A stretch of 38,139 nucleotides of DNA from Cryobacterium inferilacus (GTDB taxonomy: Bacteria > Actinomycetota > Actinomycetes > Actinomycetales > Microbacteriaceae). The notes under the pieces are model-generated. The model made no database searches. It was not told the origin of the DNA and saw nothing but the letters and a program-made list of their open reading frames with translations. Within the stretch, counting starts at the first letter, position 1; each line of letters opens with the position of its first letter. This document shows, piece by piece, positions 15,258-22,679 of the stretch. The stretch lies in assembly GCF_019599185.1 (NCBI RefSeq), contig NZ_JAIEUL010000024.1:13506-51644 (forward strand), read 5' to 3'. The translations under genes and the position numbers were made by a program.

Positions 15258-18200
15258 GTGACGGTGTCGATGCGGGTGATGAGCGCCGGCGACGGCTACA
15301 AGTATTTGCTGCGCACTGTCGCTGCCGGTGACGGGCAGCGGTCGCTGTCCACGCCGTTGACCCGTTACTACAGTGCGAAGGGCACGCCGCCGGGTCTATG
15401 GCTGGGAAGCGGTCTCTCGGGCCTCGGCTCGGGTCGCATCCTTGAGGGTGCTGAGGTCACGGAGCCCCAGCTACAGAGACTGATCGGGCTGGGGCGAGAC
15501 CCGGTCGATGGGGCACCACTTGGTCGCGCCTATCCCGACTACCAGAGGCCAGCTGATCCTATGCCGCCCGGTAGCGCTCAGGAGACTGGTTCCCGGCGGC
15601 GTGCGGTCGCCGGGTATGACTTCACGTTCTCGATCCCGAAGTCCGCGAGCATCCTCTGGGGCGTGACAGACGCATCCACGCAGGCGCGGATCGTGCAGGC
15701 GCATCATGCGGCGGTTTCGGAAGTAGTCGCATTCATGGAGCGCGAGGTCGCAGCTACGCGGACGGGAACCACAGCATACGACGGAGCCGTGGCGCAAGTT
15801 GATGTGACGGGCCTGATCGCCACGGCGTTCGACCACTTCGACAGCCGGGCCGGCGACCCGCACCTGCACACGCACGTGGTGATCAGCAACAAGGTGCAAA
15901 CCGTGCTCGACGGCAAGTGGCGCTCGCTCGACGGCCGACCAATGCACTCTGCCGTAGTTGCCCTGTCCGAACTACACGAGTCCTTGTTCGCGGACGCCTT
16001 GACCCGATCACTGGGCGTGCGGTGGGAGTTGCGGGAGCGGGGGAGGGATCGCCACCCCGCCTTGTCGATCAGTTCAATACCGGAGGCGCTCGTCGCAGAG
16101 TTTTCGTCGCGGTCGCGGCACATCGAGATCGCGACCGAGGCGCTGATCGCCGCATACCTGGACCGGCACGGCAGCCGGCCCGGCCCGGTAACCATCATGA
16201 AGCTCCGCGCCCAGGCGACACTCTCCACGAGGCCCGCGAAAGAGGTGCGCTCGCTTGCCGAGCTCACCGCGTCATGGCGCGAGCGAGCTGAGCGAGTGCT
16301 CGGCGAGGACGCGACGACGTGGGCATCCACGGCAGCCACACCCTCGAGGGCTCCCGTCTTGCGTGCCGAGGAGGTGCCGGGGGAGGCGATCAATGAGATC
16401 GGGTGGAGAGTGATGATGGCGGTGAGCGAGAAGCGTGCGACCTGGCGGCATTGGAATCTCGCCGCCGAGGCCGCACGCCAGCTGGCGCAGCAGCGATTCG
16501 CCTCGGCGTCTGATCGCGAAGCGGTCATTGGCCTGGTCGTGGATGCCGCCGAGCGGGCCTCGTTACGGATCACTCCACCCGAGCTGGCGCCGAGTCCTAC
16601 TTCGTTCCAGCGAGCGGACGGCACATCCGTCTTCCGGCCGAAGCACACCACCGTCTTCACCTCGACGGAACTGCTCGACGCAGAGGCTCGGCTGCTGGAG
16701 CGCGCCGCGAACACGACCGGCCCCCGAATCGCCCCGACCACACTTCGCGCAATCTCACTTACCCGGCAGCCGGGTGGCGTCGTGCTTGCTGACGACCAGG
16801 TCGCGGCGCTCAGTTCAATCGCCGGCTCTGGGCGAGCCGTCGATGTCCTGGTTGGTCCGGCCGGCGCAGGTAAGACCACCGCGATGAACGCGCTCCGGCA
16901 CGCGTGGGAGGCAGCGCACCATCCGGGCTCAGTGGTGGGGCTCGCCCCTTCGGCCGCCGCCGCACAAGTACTGGCAGAAGATCTCGGTATCCCGACCGAG
17001 AACCTAGCGAAGTGGTGGCAGAACCATCTCGACCACGGAGAGACCTTCCACGCCGGCCAGCTCGTCATCGTCGACGAGGCCTCCTTGGCGGGCACCCTAT
17101 CCTTGGACCGGATCACCGGGCTTGCCGCGAGCGCTGGTGCCAAGGTACTGCTGGTCGGCGACTACGCGCAGCTCCACTCCGTAGACGCTGGTGGCGCATT
17201 CTCCATGCTGGTCCACAGCCGAGCGGACGCCCCCGAGCTCGTCGGCGTGCACCGCTTCACACACGAGTGGGAGAAGACAGCCTCGCTCGGACTGCGCCAA
17301 GGCGACCCCGACTCGATCGACAAGTACTTCGCACACGCCAAAGTGAGCGGCGGTGACATCGAGTCGATCACGGATGCCGCCTACGCGGCGTGGCACGCGG
17401 ACACCCTCGCGGGCAAGGCCACTGTCCTGATCAGCGATTCGAACGAGACGGTCGCCGCGCTCAACGCGCGTGCCCGCACCGAACTCATCCTCGAGGGGCA
17501 CATCGACCCGATCCGAGAAACTTCCCTCCACGACGGAAACCGTGCGGCTGTCGGCGACACAGTGATCACCCGACGGAACGACCGGCGCCTGCGCAGCTCC
17601 CGAACCTGGGTGCGCAACGGCGATCGGTGGATCGTCACCGGGGTCCACCGGAATGGCTCGGTCGACCTCCGTCGACTCGGTCGGCGCTGGGGGAGCGCGG
17701 TGCTGCTTCCTGCGGACTACGTCAAGCACCACCTCGAACTCGGCTACGCCGTCACCTCGCACCGCGCGCAAGGCATCACGACCGACACCGCTCACGTCGT
17801 CGTAACTGCTGGCATGACACGGGAGAACCTCTATGTGGCAATGACGCGCGGCCGCGAAGGGAACACCGCCTTCGTCGCCGTCGACCGCCCCGATGCTGCC
17901 CACGTCGGGCCGCGATTGGGCGACGACAAGGATGCGACGGCTCGCAGCGTCCTTTACGGCGTTCTGCAGCACGTCGGCGCCGAACCGTCCGCACACGAAA
18001 CGATCGTGGCGCAGCAGGATGCCTGGGGTTCTGTGGCGCAACTCGCGGCAGAGTACGAGACCATCGCGGCGGCCGCGCAGCACGACAGATGGGCGGCACT
18101 GGTGCGCGGTAGCGGGCTCTCACCGATCGAGGCTGAGGAGACCATCAAGTCGCCTGCATTCGGGGTCCTAAGTGCAGAACTCCGACGCGCCGAAGCGCAC

Positions 18201-18752
18201 CATTTCGACGTCGAGACCCTACTCGCTCACGCAGCTTCTGAACGCGGGTTGGAAGACGCCCAGGACGTGACGGCAGTCCTTCACTCCCGGGTAGCCGCGG
18301 CGATTTCGCGCGGCTTCCGCGCGGGTCGGTCGCGCAAAAAGCCACGACTGGTCGTGGGGCTCATCCCGAAAGCAACGGGGCCGATGAACGCGGAGATGCG
18401 CCAGGCCCTTGACGAGCGCGGCGCCCTGATCGACGCCCGAGCGAGCGCAGTCCTACAGGAAGCACTGCTCGCGGGAGCCTTATGGACTCGGGAGCTCGGG
18501 GCACTCCCACATCGACCGGTGACACCCAGGTGGAGACAGCTGGCGTGCACGGTGGCGGCGTACCGGGACCGCTACGCGGTCGTCGGCGCGAGTGTGCTCG
18601 GCCCCGCACCGCAAACGGTGGCCCAGCGACGCGACGCCGCTCGCGCTCACGCCGCGCTCGGGGCTGCTAGACAGCTTGCGGACCGAGAAGACGCCTTTGA
18701 GTCAGAGCGGTCGGGTGTCAGATTGGGCGCCCCGGCCCGGGCACTAATATGA
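15258..18752 (+). CDS. MobF-type conjugative relaxase-helicase (TrwC/TraA)
   Basis: 1164 aa. The N-terminal TrwC relaxase domain has catalytic tyrosine candidates in GDGYKYLLRT and LTRYYSAKG (first 45 residues). The metal-binding three-histidine motif is DPHLHTHVVISNK (about 200-212). A RecD/TraA-type helicase follows, with Walker A GPAGAGKTT (about 535-543), Walker B VIVDEASLAG (about 604) and the late motif YAVTSHRAQGIT (about 832). It nicks oriT and unwinds the strand to be transferred. I prefer GTG 15258 because GGAGGAGG (15245-15252) lies 5 nt upstream. GTG 15237 and 15255 are alternatives. No coupling protein or type IV secretion genes are visible, so transfer would need a helper. Confidence 0.93.
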   Translation: MTVSMRVMSAGDGYKYLLRTVAAGDGQRSLSTPLTRYYSAKGTPPGLWLGSGLSGLGSGRILEGAEVTEPQLQRLIGLGRDPVDGAPLGRAYPDYQRPADPMPPGSAQETGSRRRAVAGYDFTFSIPKSASILWGVTDASTQARIVQAHHAAVSEVVAFMEREVAATRTGTTAYDGAVAQVDVTGLIATAFDHFDSRAGDPHLHTHVVISNKVQTVLDGKWRSLDGRPMHSAVVALSELHESLFADALTRSLGVRWELRERGRDRHPALSISSIPEALVAEFSSRSRHIEIATEALIAAYLDRHGSRPGPVTIMKLRAQATLSTRPAKEVRSLAELTASWRERAERVLGEDATTWASTAATPSRAPVLRAEEVPGEAINEIGWRVMMAVSEKRATWRHWNLAAEAARQLAQQRFASASDREAVIGLVVDAAERASLRITPPELAPSPTSFQRADGTSVFRPKHTTVFTSTELLDAEARLLERAANTTGPRIAPTTLRAISLTRQPGGVVLADDQVAALSSIAGSGRAVDVLVGPAGAGKTTAMNALRHAWEAAHHPGSVVGLAPSAAAAQVLAEDLGIPTENLAKWWQNHLDHGETFHAGQLVIVDEASLAGTLSLDRITGLAASAGAKVLLVGDYAQLHSVDAGGAFSMLVHSRADAPELVGVHRFTHEWEKTASLGLRQGDPDSIDKYFAHAKVSGGDIESITDAAYAAWHADTLAGKATVLISDSNETVAALNARARTELILEGHIDPIRETSLHDGNRAAVGDTVITRRNDRRLRSSRTWVRNGDRWIVTGVHRNGSVDLRRLGRRWGSAVLLPADYVKHHLELGYAVTSHRAQGITTDTAHVVVTAGMTRENLYVAMTRGREGNTAFVAVDRPDAAHVGPRLGDDKDATARSVLYGVLQHVGAEPSAHETIVAQQDAWGSVAQLAAEYETIAAAAQHDRWAALVRGSGLSPIEAEETIKSPAFGVLSAELRRAEAHHFDVETLLAHAASERGLEDAQDVTAVLHSRVAAAISRGFRAGRSRKKPRLVVGLIPKATGPMNAEMRQALDERGALIDARASAVLQEALLAGALWTRELGALPHRPVTPRWRQLACTVAAYRDRYAVVGASVLGPAPQTVAQRRDAARAHAALGAARQLADREDAFESERSGVRLGAPARALI

Positions 18753-18756
18753 CAAC

Positions 18757-19284
18757 ATGAGCGCACCTGACATCTGGGGGGCGATAGTCCCGGCGTGGCT
18801 CGGCGGCGTGGGCGGCATGGCCGCCGCAGTCGTCGGTACCATTGCCCTCCTCAAGTCACTCAAGACGCAGGGCGGGGTGGAGACGCTGAAGAGCGCCGCT
18901 AATGCGGTGGGTGGGACCGCGGCACCGCCTAGCGCGACGAGCATGCTGAGTTCGCAAAGCCCAAGCAGCGGCGCAACCACGACGGCTGCGCCTCGACAGA
19001 GCCCCGTGAGCTGGACGGCTTGGCATGAGGCCAGAAGCCGGTACCGCCTCCGCAACGACTCGACACACACGGGCGCGACAGCGCTCCTGACCGGTTTTCG
19101 GGATGTGACACCCGGCGGTGATGGTGCGGCCAGCTACCATGGCGAGCTCCCGGTTACTCTCGCGGCCAATGAGTCGGTTCCATTCACTATCGACAAGTCC
19201 TTGATTAGCCCGAGTGTCACCGCCATCGAGCTGACCTGGGCTGATAGCGACGGAACTGAGCGCAAGCGCACCCTGTACATATAG
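18757..19284 (+). CDS. Membrane-anchored protein, function unknown
   Basis: 175 aa. One N-terminal membrane helix (about residues 10-33, IVPAWLGGVGGMAAAVVGTIALL) has a short N-terminal side. A low-complexity A/S/T/P linker (about 48-82) follows. The C-terminal ~90 residues alternate as expected for a small beta-sandwich (YRLRNDSTHTGATALLTGF ... SVPFTIDKSLI ... IELTWADSDGTERKRTLYI). No enzyme motif seen. It begins 4 nt after the relaxase stop without a Shine-Dalgarno. TAATAT at 18745-18750 lies 6 nt before the ATG, which would suit a leaderless transcript. Confidence 0.7.
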   Translation: MSAPDIWGAIVPAWLGGVGGMAAAVVGTIALLKSLKTQGGVETLKSAANAVGGTAAPPSATSMLSSQSPSSGATTTAAPRQSPVSWTAWHEARSRYRLRNDSTHTGATALLTGFRDVTPGGDGAASYHGELPVTLAANESVPFTIDKSLISPSVTAIELTWADSDGTERKRTLYI

Positions 19285-19516
19285 CCGCACCTTGGGCGAA
19301 CCGCAGTAACTACCCCGACCCTGTGGCGAGCGCCACGTCGATATGCGACGCGAAGGTCAGCAATAGTGCTGGGAGCTGAAGTCGGTGGACGACGAGTCGA
19401 GCGCGATCGGCGCTGGGGCTTGCCGCTATTCAAGCGTCCGGGATCTTGCCCACCCCCACCGCGCGACCGGCCGGTACTGTACGACGGAGCGAGGTCCCTC
19501 ACCTAGGATCGTCCGT

Positions 19517-20119
19517 ATGACCGACCGTGCAGTGTTCCGATTCGCCATGCCTAAGCCGGTTCGCATTTCTGGTCGGTCCTCGAGCATCACAAATTCTTTC
19601 GTGAACGGCATCATTCCGGTCGTGCCGCCAACGTTCGAGCAGATTGACGAAGCGCTGCGAATTCTCGGCATGGAGGCCACGGTGGTGTGCTCGTACTGTG
19701 GCGATCCCGCTTCAGAATGGGACCACCTACGTCCTCTCGTAATTGGTAAGCAGCCAACGGGGTACATTTCAGAGATTCATAACCTTGTGCCGGCCTGCGG
19801 CAAGTGCAATCAGAGCAAGGGCAATAAGCCATGGCGAACATGGATGTTCAGCTCGGCACGACTGTCACCGGAGACGCGTGGTGTTGCTGGGTTAGAGGAG
19901 AGGGCGAACCGCCTCTCAGCCTATGAAGCGTGGGAGACGCCCACTTTCATCGATTTCGCGTCTATTGTCGGCGAGCAACTATGGGACAAACACTGGCGGA
20001 ATCATGAGGCCATTCTTCAAGCGATGAGGGACGCCGAGACCACAGTGGAGTTGATTCGATTGCGGGTCGCGGAGTCACGTGCGGATGAATCAGCCCCCAC
20101 GCTTTTTCCGGAGGACTAA
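19517..20119 (+). CDS. HNH endonuclease
   Basis: 200 aa from ATG 19517, which has AGGA at 19505-19508. The frame is open further upstream but that part is not protein-like. Two zinc-binding pairs, CSYCG (58-62) and CGKCN (94-98), frame an HNH core: EWDHLRPL (Asp69-His70), HNLVPACGKC (Asn89) and NQSKGNKPW. Such proteins are metal-dependent DNA nickases or endonucleases. The first 50 residues (RAVFRFAMPKPVRISGR) look like a separate small domain. No methyltransferase neighbour is present, so a restriction role without modification, or a recombination role, is possible. Stands alone on the plus strand. Confidence 0.85.
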   Translation: MTDRAVFRFAMPKPVRISGRSSSITNSFVNGIIPVVPPTFEQIDEALRILGMEATVVCSYCGDPASEWDHLRPLVIGKQPTGYISEIHNLVPACGKCNQSKGNKPWRTWMFSSARLSPETRGVAGLEERANRLSAYEAWETPTFIDFASIVGEQLWDKHWRNHEAILQAMRDAETTVELIRLRVAESRADESAPTLFPED

Positions 20120-20300
20120 CACCGAGAACACCGAGGACTTTCGGACTGTGAGTCCGGCAGATGCCGTCGGCAGGGTGTCCTGCGCCGACCGCTCCGCCAA
20201 AGAGTAAGCGAACGACAGTATCGAGCCTGTGAACGGCTCGACAGCGGCCGCTAGCGACACCGGCTGGCTGGTGCTGTGGCCAGCAGGACCCGGCCTACGA

Positions 20301-20362
20301 GCTCGGCGGGCTCGATCAATGCCGCTCGGCGGGCTCGATCAATGCCGCTCGGCAGACTCAAG
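20301..20362. repeat. 23-bp tandem repeat, 2.6 copies
   Basis: GCTCGGCGGGCTCGATCAAT(GCC) at 20301-20323 is repeated exactly at 20324-20346, with a third, decayed partial copy (GCTCGGCAGACTCAA) after it. It overlaps the 3' end of the minus-strand zinc-ribbon gene. The remainder of 20120-20338 holds only a small hairpin (CGGACT/AGTCCG at 20141-20155) that may terminate the HNH gene. Confidence 0.75.
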
Positions 20363-20596
20363 AACAATCTGGTCCCACGACTTCGGACGGCCGCTGGATC
20401 GTTTGGAGGTGATATGCCAAGCGTGGCAGCTGGAGCACGGGTGAATCCCCATGGGGAGCGATACGCCTCCCCGGGATCGAACTGCTTTCAGCGCTTTGGC
20501 TGCGATGCAGGGCGAGCAATATGGACGCTTGAGACATTTGATGGTTGGCACAGCAGTGCAATCCCTTCCTGGATGGGGTTGGGGCCTGCACTGCAA
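20339..20596 (-). CDS. Small zinc-ribbon protein, possibly decayed
   Basis: Up to 85 aa on the minus strand, starting at TTG 20596, with no clear RBS. The central part KRPYCSPCIAAKALKAVRSRG and HPCSSCHAWHITSKRSSGR resembles small actinobacterial and phage proteins with a basic region followed by a CxxCxxWHxTS zinc knuckle. The N-terminal 25 residues do not look conserved, so the true start may be lost or lie elsewhere. The gene ends in the 23-bp tandem repeat. Function unknown; DNA binding is plausible. Confidence 0.5.
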   Translation of the reverse strand: MQCRPQPHPGRDCTAVPTIKCLKRPYCSPCIAAKALKAVRSRGGVSLPMGIHPCSSCHAWHITSKRSSGRPKSWDQIVLESAERH

Positions 20597-20750
20597 TGGC
20601 CAGACTGCGCTGGGCGTCGATGCTCAGCGGTCGAGTTGAAGTTATCAGACCTCCAAGCAAAAAGGCCAGTGCACGGTAGATTCGCCCGCGAACCCCTCAG
20701 ATGCTCGCCGAGTCAACAGCCACACTGGCGGCCACTTTCGGCCAGGAAGA

Positions 20751-20803
20751 AGCAAAAAGAAAACGCTCCTGAGGAATCCCAGGAGCGAGCTCTTGTTTCG
20801 CGG
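20751..20803 (-). terminator. Terminator of the TM2-PASTA-Ltp gene
   Basis: Arms CGCTCCTG (20764-20771) and CAGGAGCG (20780-20787), followed on the minus strand by TTTTCTTTTTG. The outer context (CTTGTTTC on the plus strand, 20792-20799) matches the hairpin at 37944-37975. The stretch 20597-20750 shows nothing else. Confidence 0.85.
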
Positions 20804-20828
20804 CTTTCCGCGTTTCGCTAACCAGCGA

Positions 20829-21827
20829 TCAGTACCCGACGGCAGCGAGGCCGGCGTTTGCCTCGGCGTCTGAGAAGCCCTCGAAGATCAGCTGGTCGTA
20901 GAGGCCATCACGGGAGAACGACTGGTATTCGAGGTAGGACTTTGCTTTCGCTCCGGCCTGCGCGCTCCAATCCGCGGCGATGTGATCGGTCCCGAAGGTG
21001 GCGTCTTCCGTGCTGTAACCCTCGAACTCGAGCTGAGCAATGAGCCCCGAGCGTGAGAACGCCTGGTATTCGAGGTAGGACTCGGCCTTGCCGATTGCGT
21101 TCTGCTGTGGAAGGGAGAGCGACGGCTTTACCTCGACGGTGAGGGCGACTGTGCTGCCCTCTGGGGCGGTTCCTCCTGTCGCCGGGGTCGTGGCGGTGAC
21201 GGTTGCGTCGGGGTCTTCGGCACCCGCTGTTTCAAACCCTGCGGCGCGGAGGTTGGCGATGGCTGCCGACGCGGTCAGGCCGGTGACGTCGGGGATGGCA
21301 ACCTGTGCGGGCTCCACGGCTACCGGCTCGACGGCAGCCACGTCGTCGGCAGCCGCGGGGTCATCCGTGGCCTCGTCGACGCTGCTGACGGTTGCGGTGG
21401 GGGTGCCTGAGTTGGTCGCACCGGACACGCTCGAAACGATTACGGCAAGCACGAGCCACGCCGCGGTGACGATCCAAGCGACCTTCTTGTGCTTGTCGAA
21501 TCCGGCGAGTGTGCGACCCTGCTTGTCGCGCTGCGCCCCCGTGAGAACGAGGACGATGTCGACGAGCCACCACACGCCGAGACCCGAGAAGGTGAACAAC
21601 TTGATCAGGCCTGTGCCGACCTTGCCCAGGTAGAACCGGTCCACCGCGAAGAATCCCAGAAGCCAGGCGAAGAGCCAGGTGGCGAGGAATGACTTCTCAG
21701 AGGGGAGTGAAGGTGCGTATGATGCGCCCGGCTTGTGCGGGGGCTGCGGGACCGTGAATGGCACGGATTGTTCCTGCTGGCCGATCGGGACGCCGGTCGG
21801 GCGCTGAGTCTGAGAGTTGTCGGTCAT
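20829..21827 (-). CDS. TM2-PASTA-Ltp membrane protein (superinfection-exclusion-like)
   Basis: 332 aa. After a P/Q-rich cytoplasmic tail, a TM2 domain (about residues 43-97) has the family motif GFFAVDRFYLGKVGTGLIKLFTF. Another membrane helix (about 114-134) follows, then an A/D/V/P-rich linker and one PASTA domain (about 170-233, IPDVTGLTASAAIANLRAAGF). Two Ltp-type helix-turn-helix repeats come last (about 240-332: QQNAIGKAESYLEYQAFSRSG and AKAKSYLEYQSFSRDGLYDQL). The Ltp repeat is known from the TP-J34 phage lipoprotein that blocks DNA injection. PASTA domains bind peptidoglycan. No lipobox is present, so the TM2 helices replace the lipid anchor. Likely cotranscribed with the 21896-22426 gene upstream; both share the start context CGCACCATGAC. 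Confidence 0.85.
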   Translation of the reverse strand: MTDNSQTQRPTGVPIGQQEQSVPFTVPQPPHKPGASYAPSLPSEKSFLATWLFAWLLGFFAVDRFYLGKVGTGLIKLFTFSGLGVWWLVDIVLVLTGAQRDKQGRTLAGFDKHKKVAWIVTAAWLVLAVIVSSVSGATNSGTPTATVSSVDEATDDPAAADDVAAVEPVAVEPAQVAIPDVTGLTASAAIANLRAAGFETAGAEDPDATVTATTPATGGTAPEGSTVALTVEVKPSLSLPQQNAIGKAESYLEYQAFSRSGLIAQLEFEGYSTEDATFGTDHIAADWSAQAGAKAKSYLEYQSFSRDGLYDQLIFEGFSDAEANAGLAAVGY

Positions 21828-21895
21828 GGTGCGTATTCCTGTTCTAAGAGTTCTGAGCGTGCAAAGGGACTGGTGTGGTGCTGGCGGGCCGAGAG

Positions 21896-22426
21896 CTATT
21901 TGACGGATGCGTCGATGACAATGTCGAGGCCGTTATCGGGGTGGTACCCCCAGGAGGCCGAGAGGTCGTTCCACGCTCCTTCTTGGCGGCCGTCGAGCGC
22001 TCGGGTGGCGTCGATTCGACTCAGGACGCTGTCAGGAACATCAAGCGCGTCCAGAACGCAGAGGACGTCGGCGTAGTCGGCGCCGGATGATTCCGCGCCT
22101 TTGCTCTGCATCGAAATACTCTGGCCCTCATCACCGACGACGATCCAAGCGTTCGCCTCGACGTCGCAGGTCGACGCAGCCTCGGCTATCGCGTCGTTGG
22201 GTGCCAGCGATGCGATTCCGCTGGTCAGCGAGCCGATCAAAAGCGACCCCGCGACGCCTGCAATGAGCCCGAGGGCAATGCCGGCCGCGCCGAACGTAAG
22301 CTCTCGGCGGCTGACGGTGGGCGCCGGCTTGGGAGAAGGCGTGGTCCCGGCGTAGGGATTCACGGTTGCGTTCGTGGGTCCTGCCTCCATCTCTGCGTGA
22401 GAAGCAGCGGATTCGTCGATGGTCAT
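21896..22426 (-). CDS. Single-pass membrane protein, partner of TM2-PASTA-Ltp gene
   Basis: 176 aa. A polar N-terminal tail (about 40 residues) is followed by one membrane helix (about 45-72, LTFGAAGIALGLIAGVAGSLLIG). The remaining ~100 residues would be extracellular and acidic, with two cysteines (STCDVEAN and DVLCVLDAL) that could form a disulphide. No known domain recognised. ATG 22426 has AGGA about 9 nt upstream. It is the promoter-proximal gene of the minus-strand pair, diverging from the restriction operon. Joint action with the exclusion-like protein is inferred from operon position. Confidence 0.75.
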   Translation of the reverse strand: MTIDESAASHAEMEAGPTNATVNPYAGTTPSPKPAPTVSRRELTFGAAGIALGLIAGVAGSLLIGSLTSGIASLAPNDAIAEAASTCDVEANAWIVVGDEGQSISMQSKGAESSGADYADVLCVLDALDVPDSVLSRIDATRALDGRQEGAWNDLSASWGYHPDNGLDIVIDASVK

Positions 22427-22590
22427 GGTGCGTGGTCCTATTCGTCGAAGAACTTACGGAACGGTGTGTGAGAGTGGCGGGCGGTGCACGACTGTTCCCC
22501 CAGGTGTGCGCCGCCCGCCGGCATCCGCTCATTCGGGTGAATCGGGTGCAGGGACAAGCTAGGGCTGACCTTGGCTTGCGCGCCAACATT

Positions 22591-22616
22591 CAAGTGATAA
22601 GCCGGGTTATCACTTG
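22591..22616. promoter_or_regulatory. 10-bp perfect inverted repeat, probable operator
   Basis: CAAGTGATAA (22591-22600) and TTATCACTTG (22607-22616) with a 6-nt spacer lie in the divergent intergenic region between the surface-protein pair and the type I operon. The symmetry and position fit a regulator binding site. The HTH domain of the first hsd-operon protein is the natural candidate ligand (inference). A TAGTCT at 22644-22649 may be the -10 for the plus strand. Confidence 0.65.
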
Positions 22617-22679
22617 ATTTAGCTTCAAATTCCGGAGTTGCCCTAGTCTGAGTGCACACAACAAGTAGGGGGGTGCCGC

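Noticed and set aside
15704..17143. 479-codon minus-strand frame opposite the relaxase
   Set aside because: Antisense by-product of codon bias; the relaxase-helicase motifs lie on the plus strand.
20138..20156. Anticodon-like loop (CTGTGAG, would read GTG/His) in a small stem
   Set aside because: No D arm, T arm or acceptor stem can be built around it; treated as a simple hairpin.
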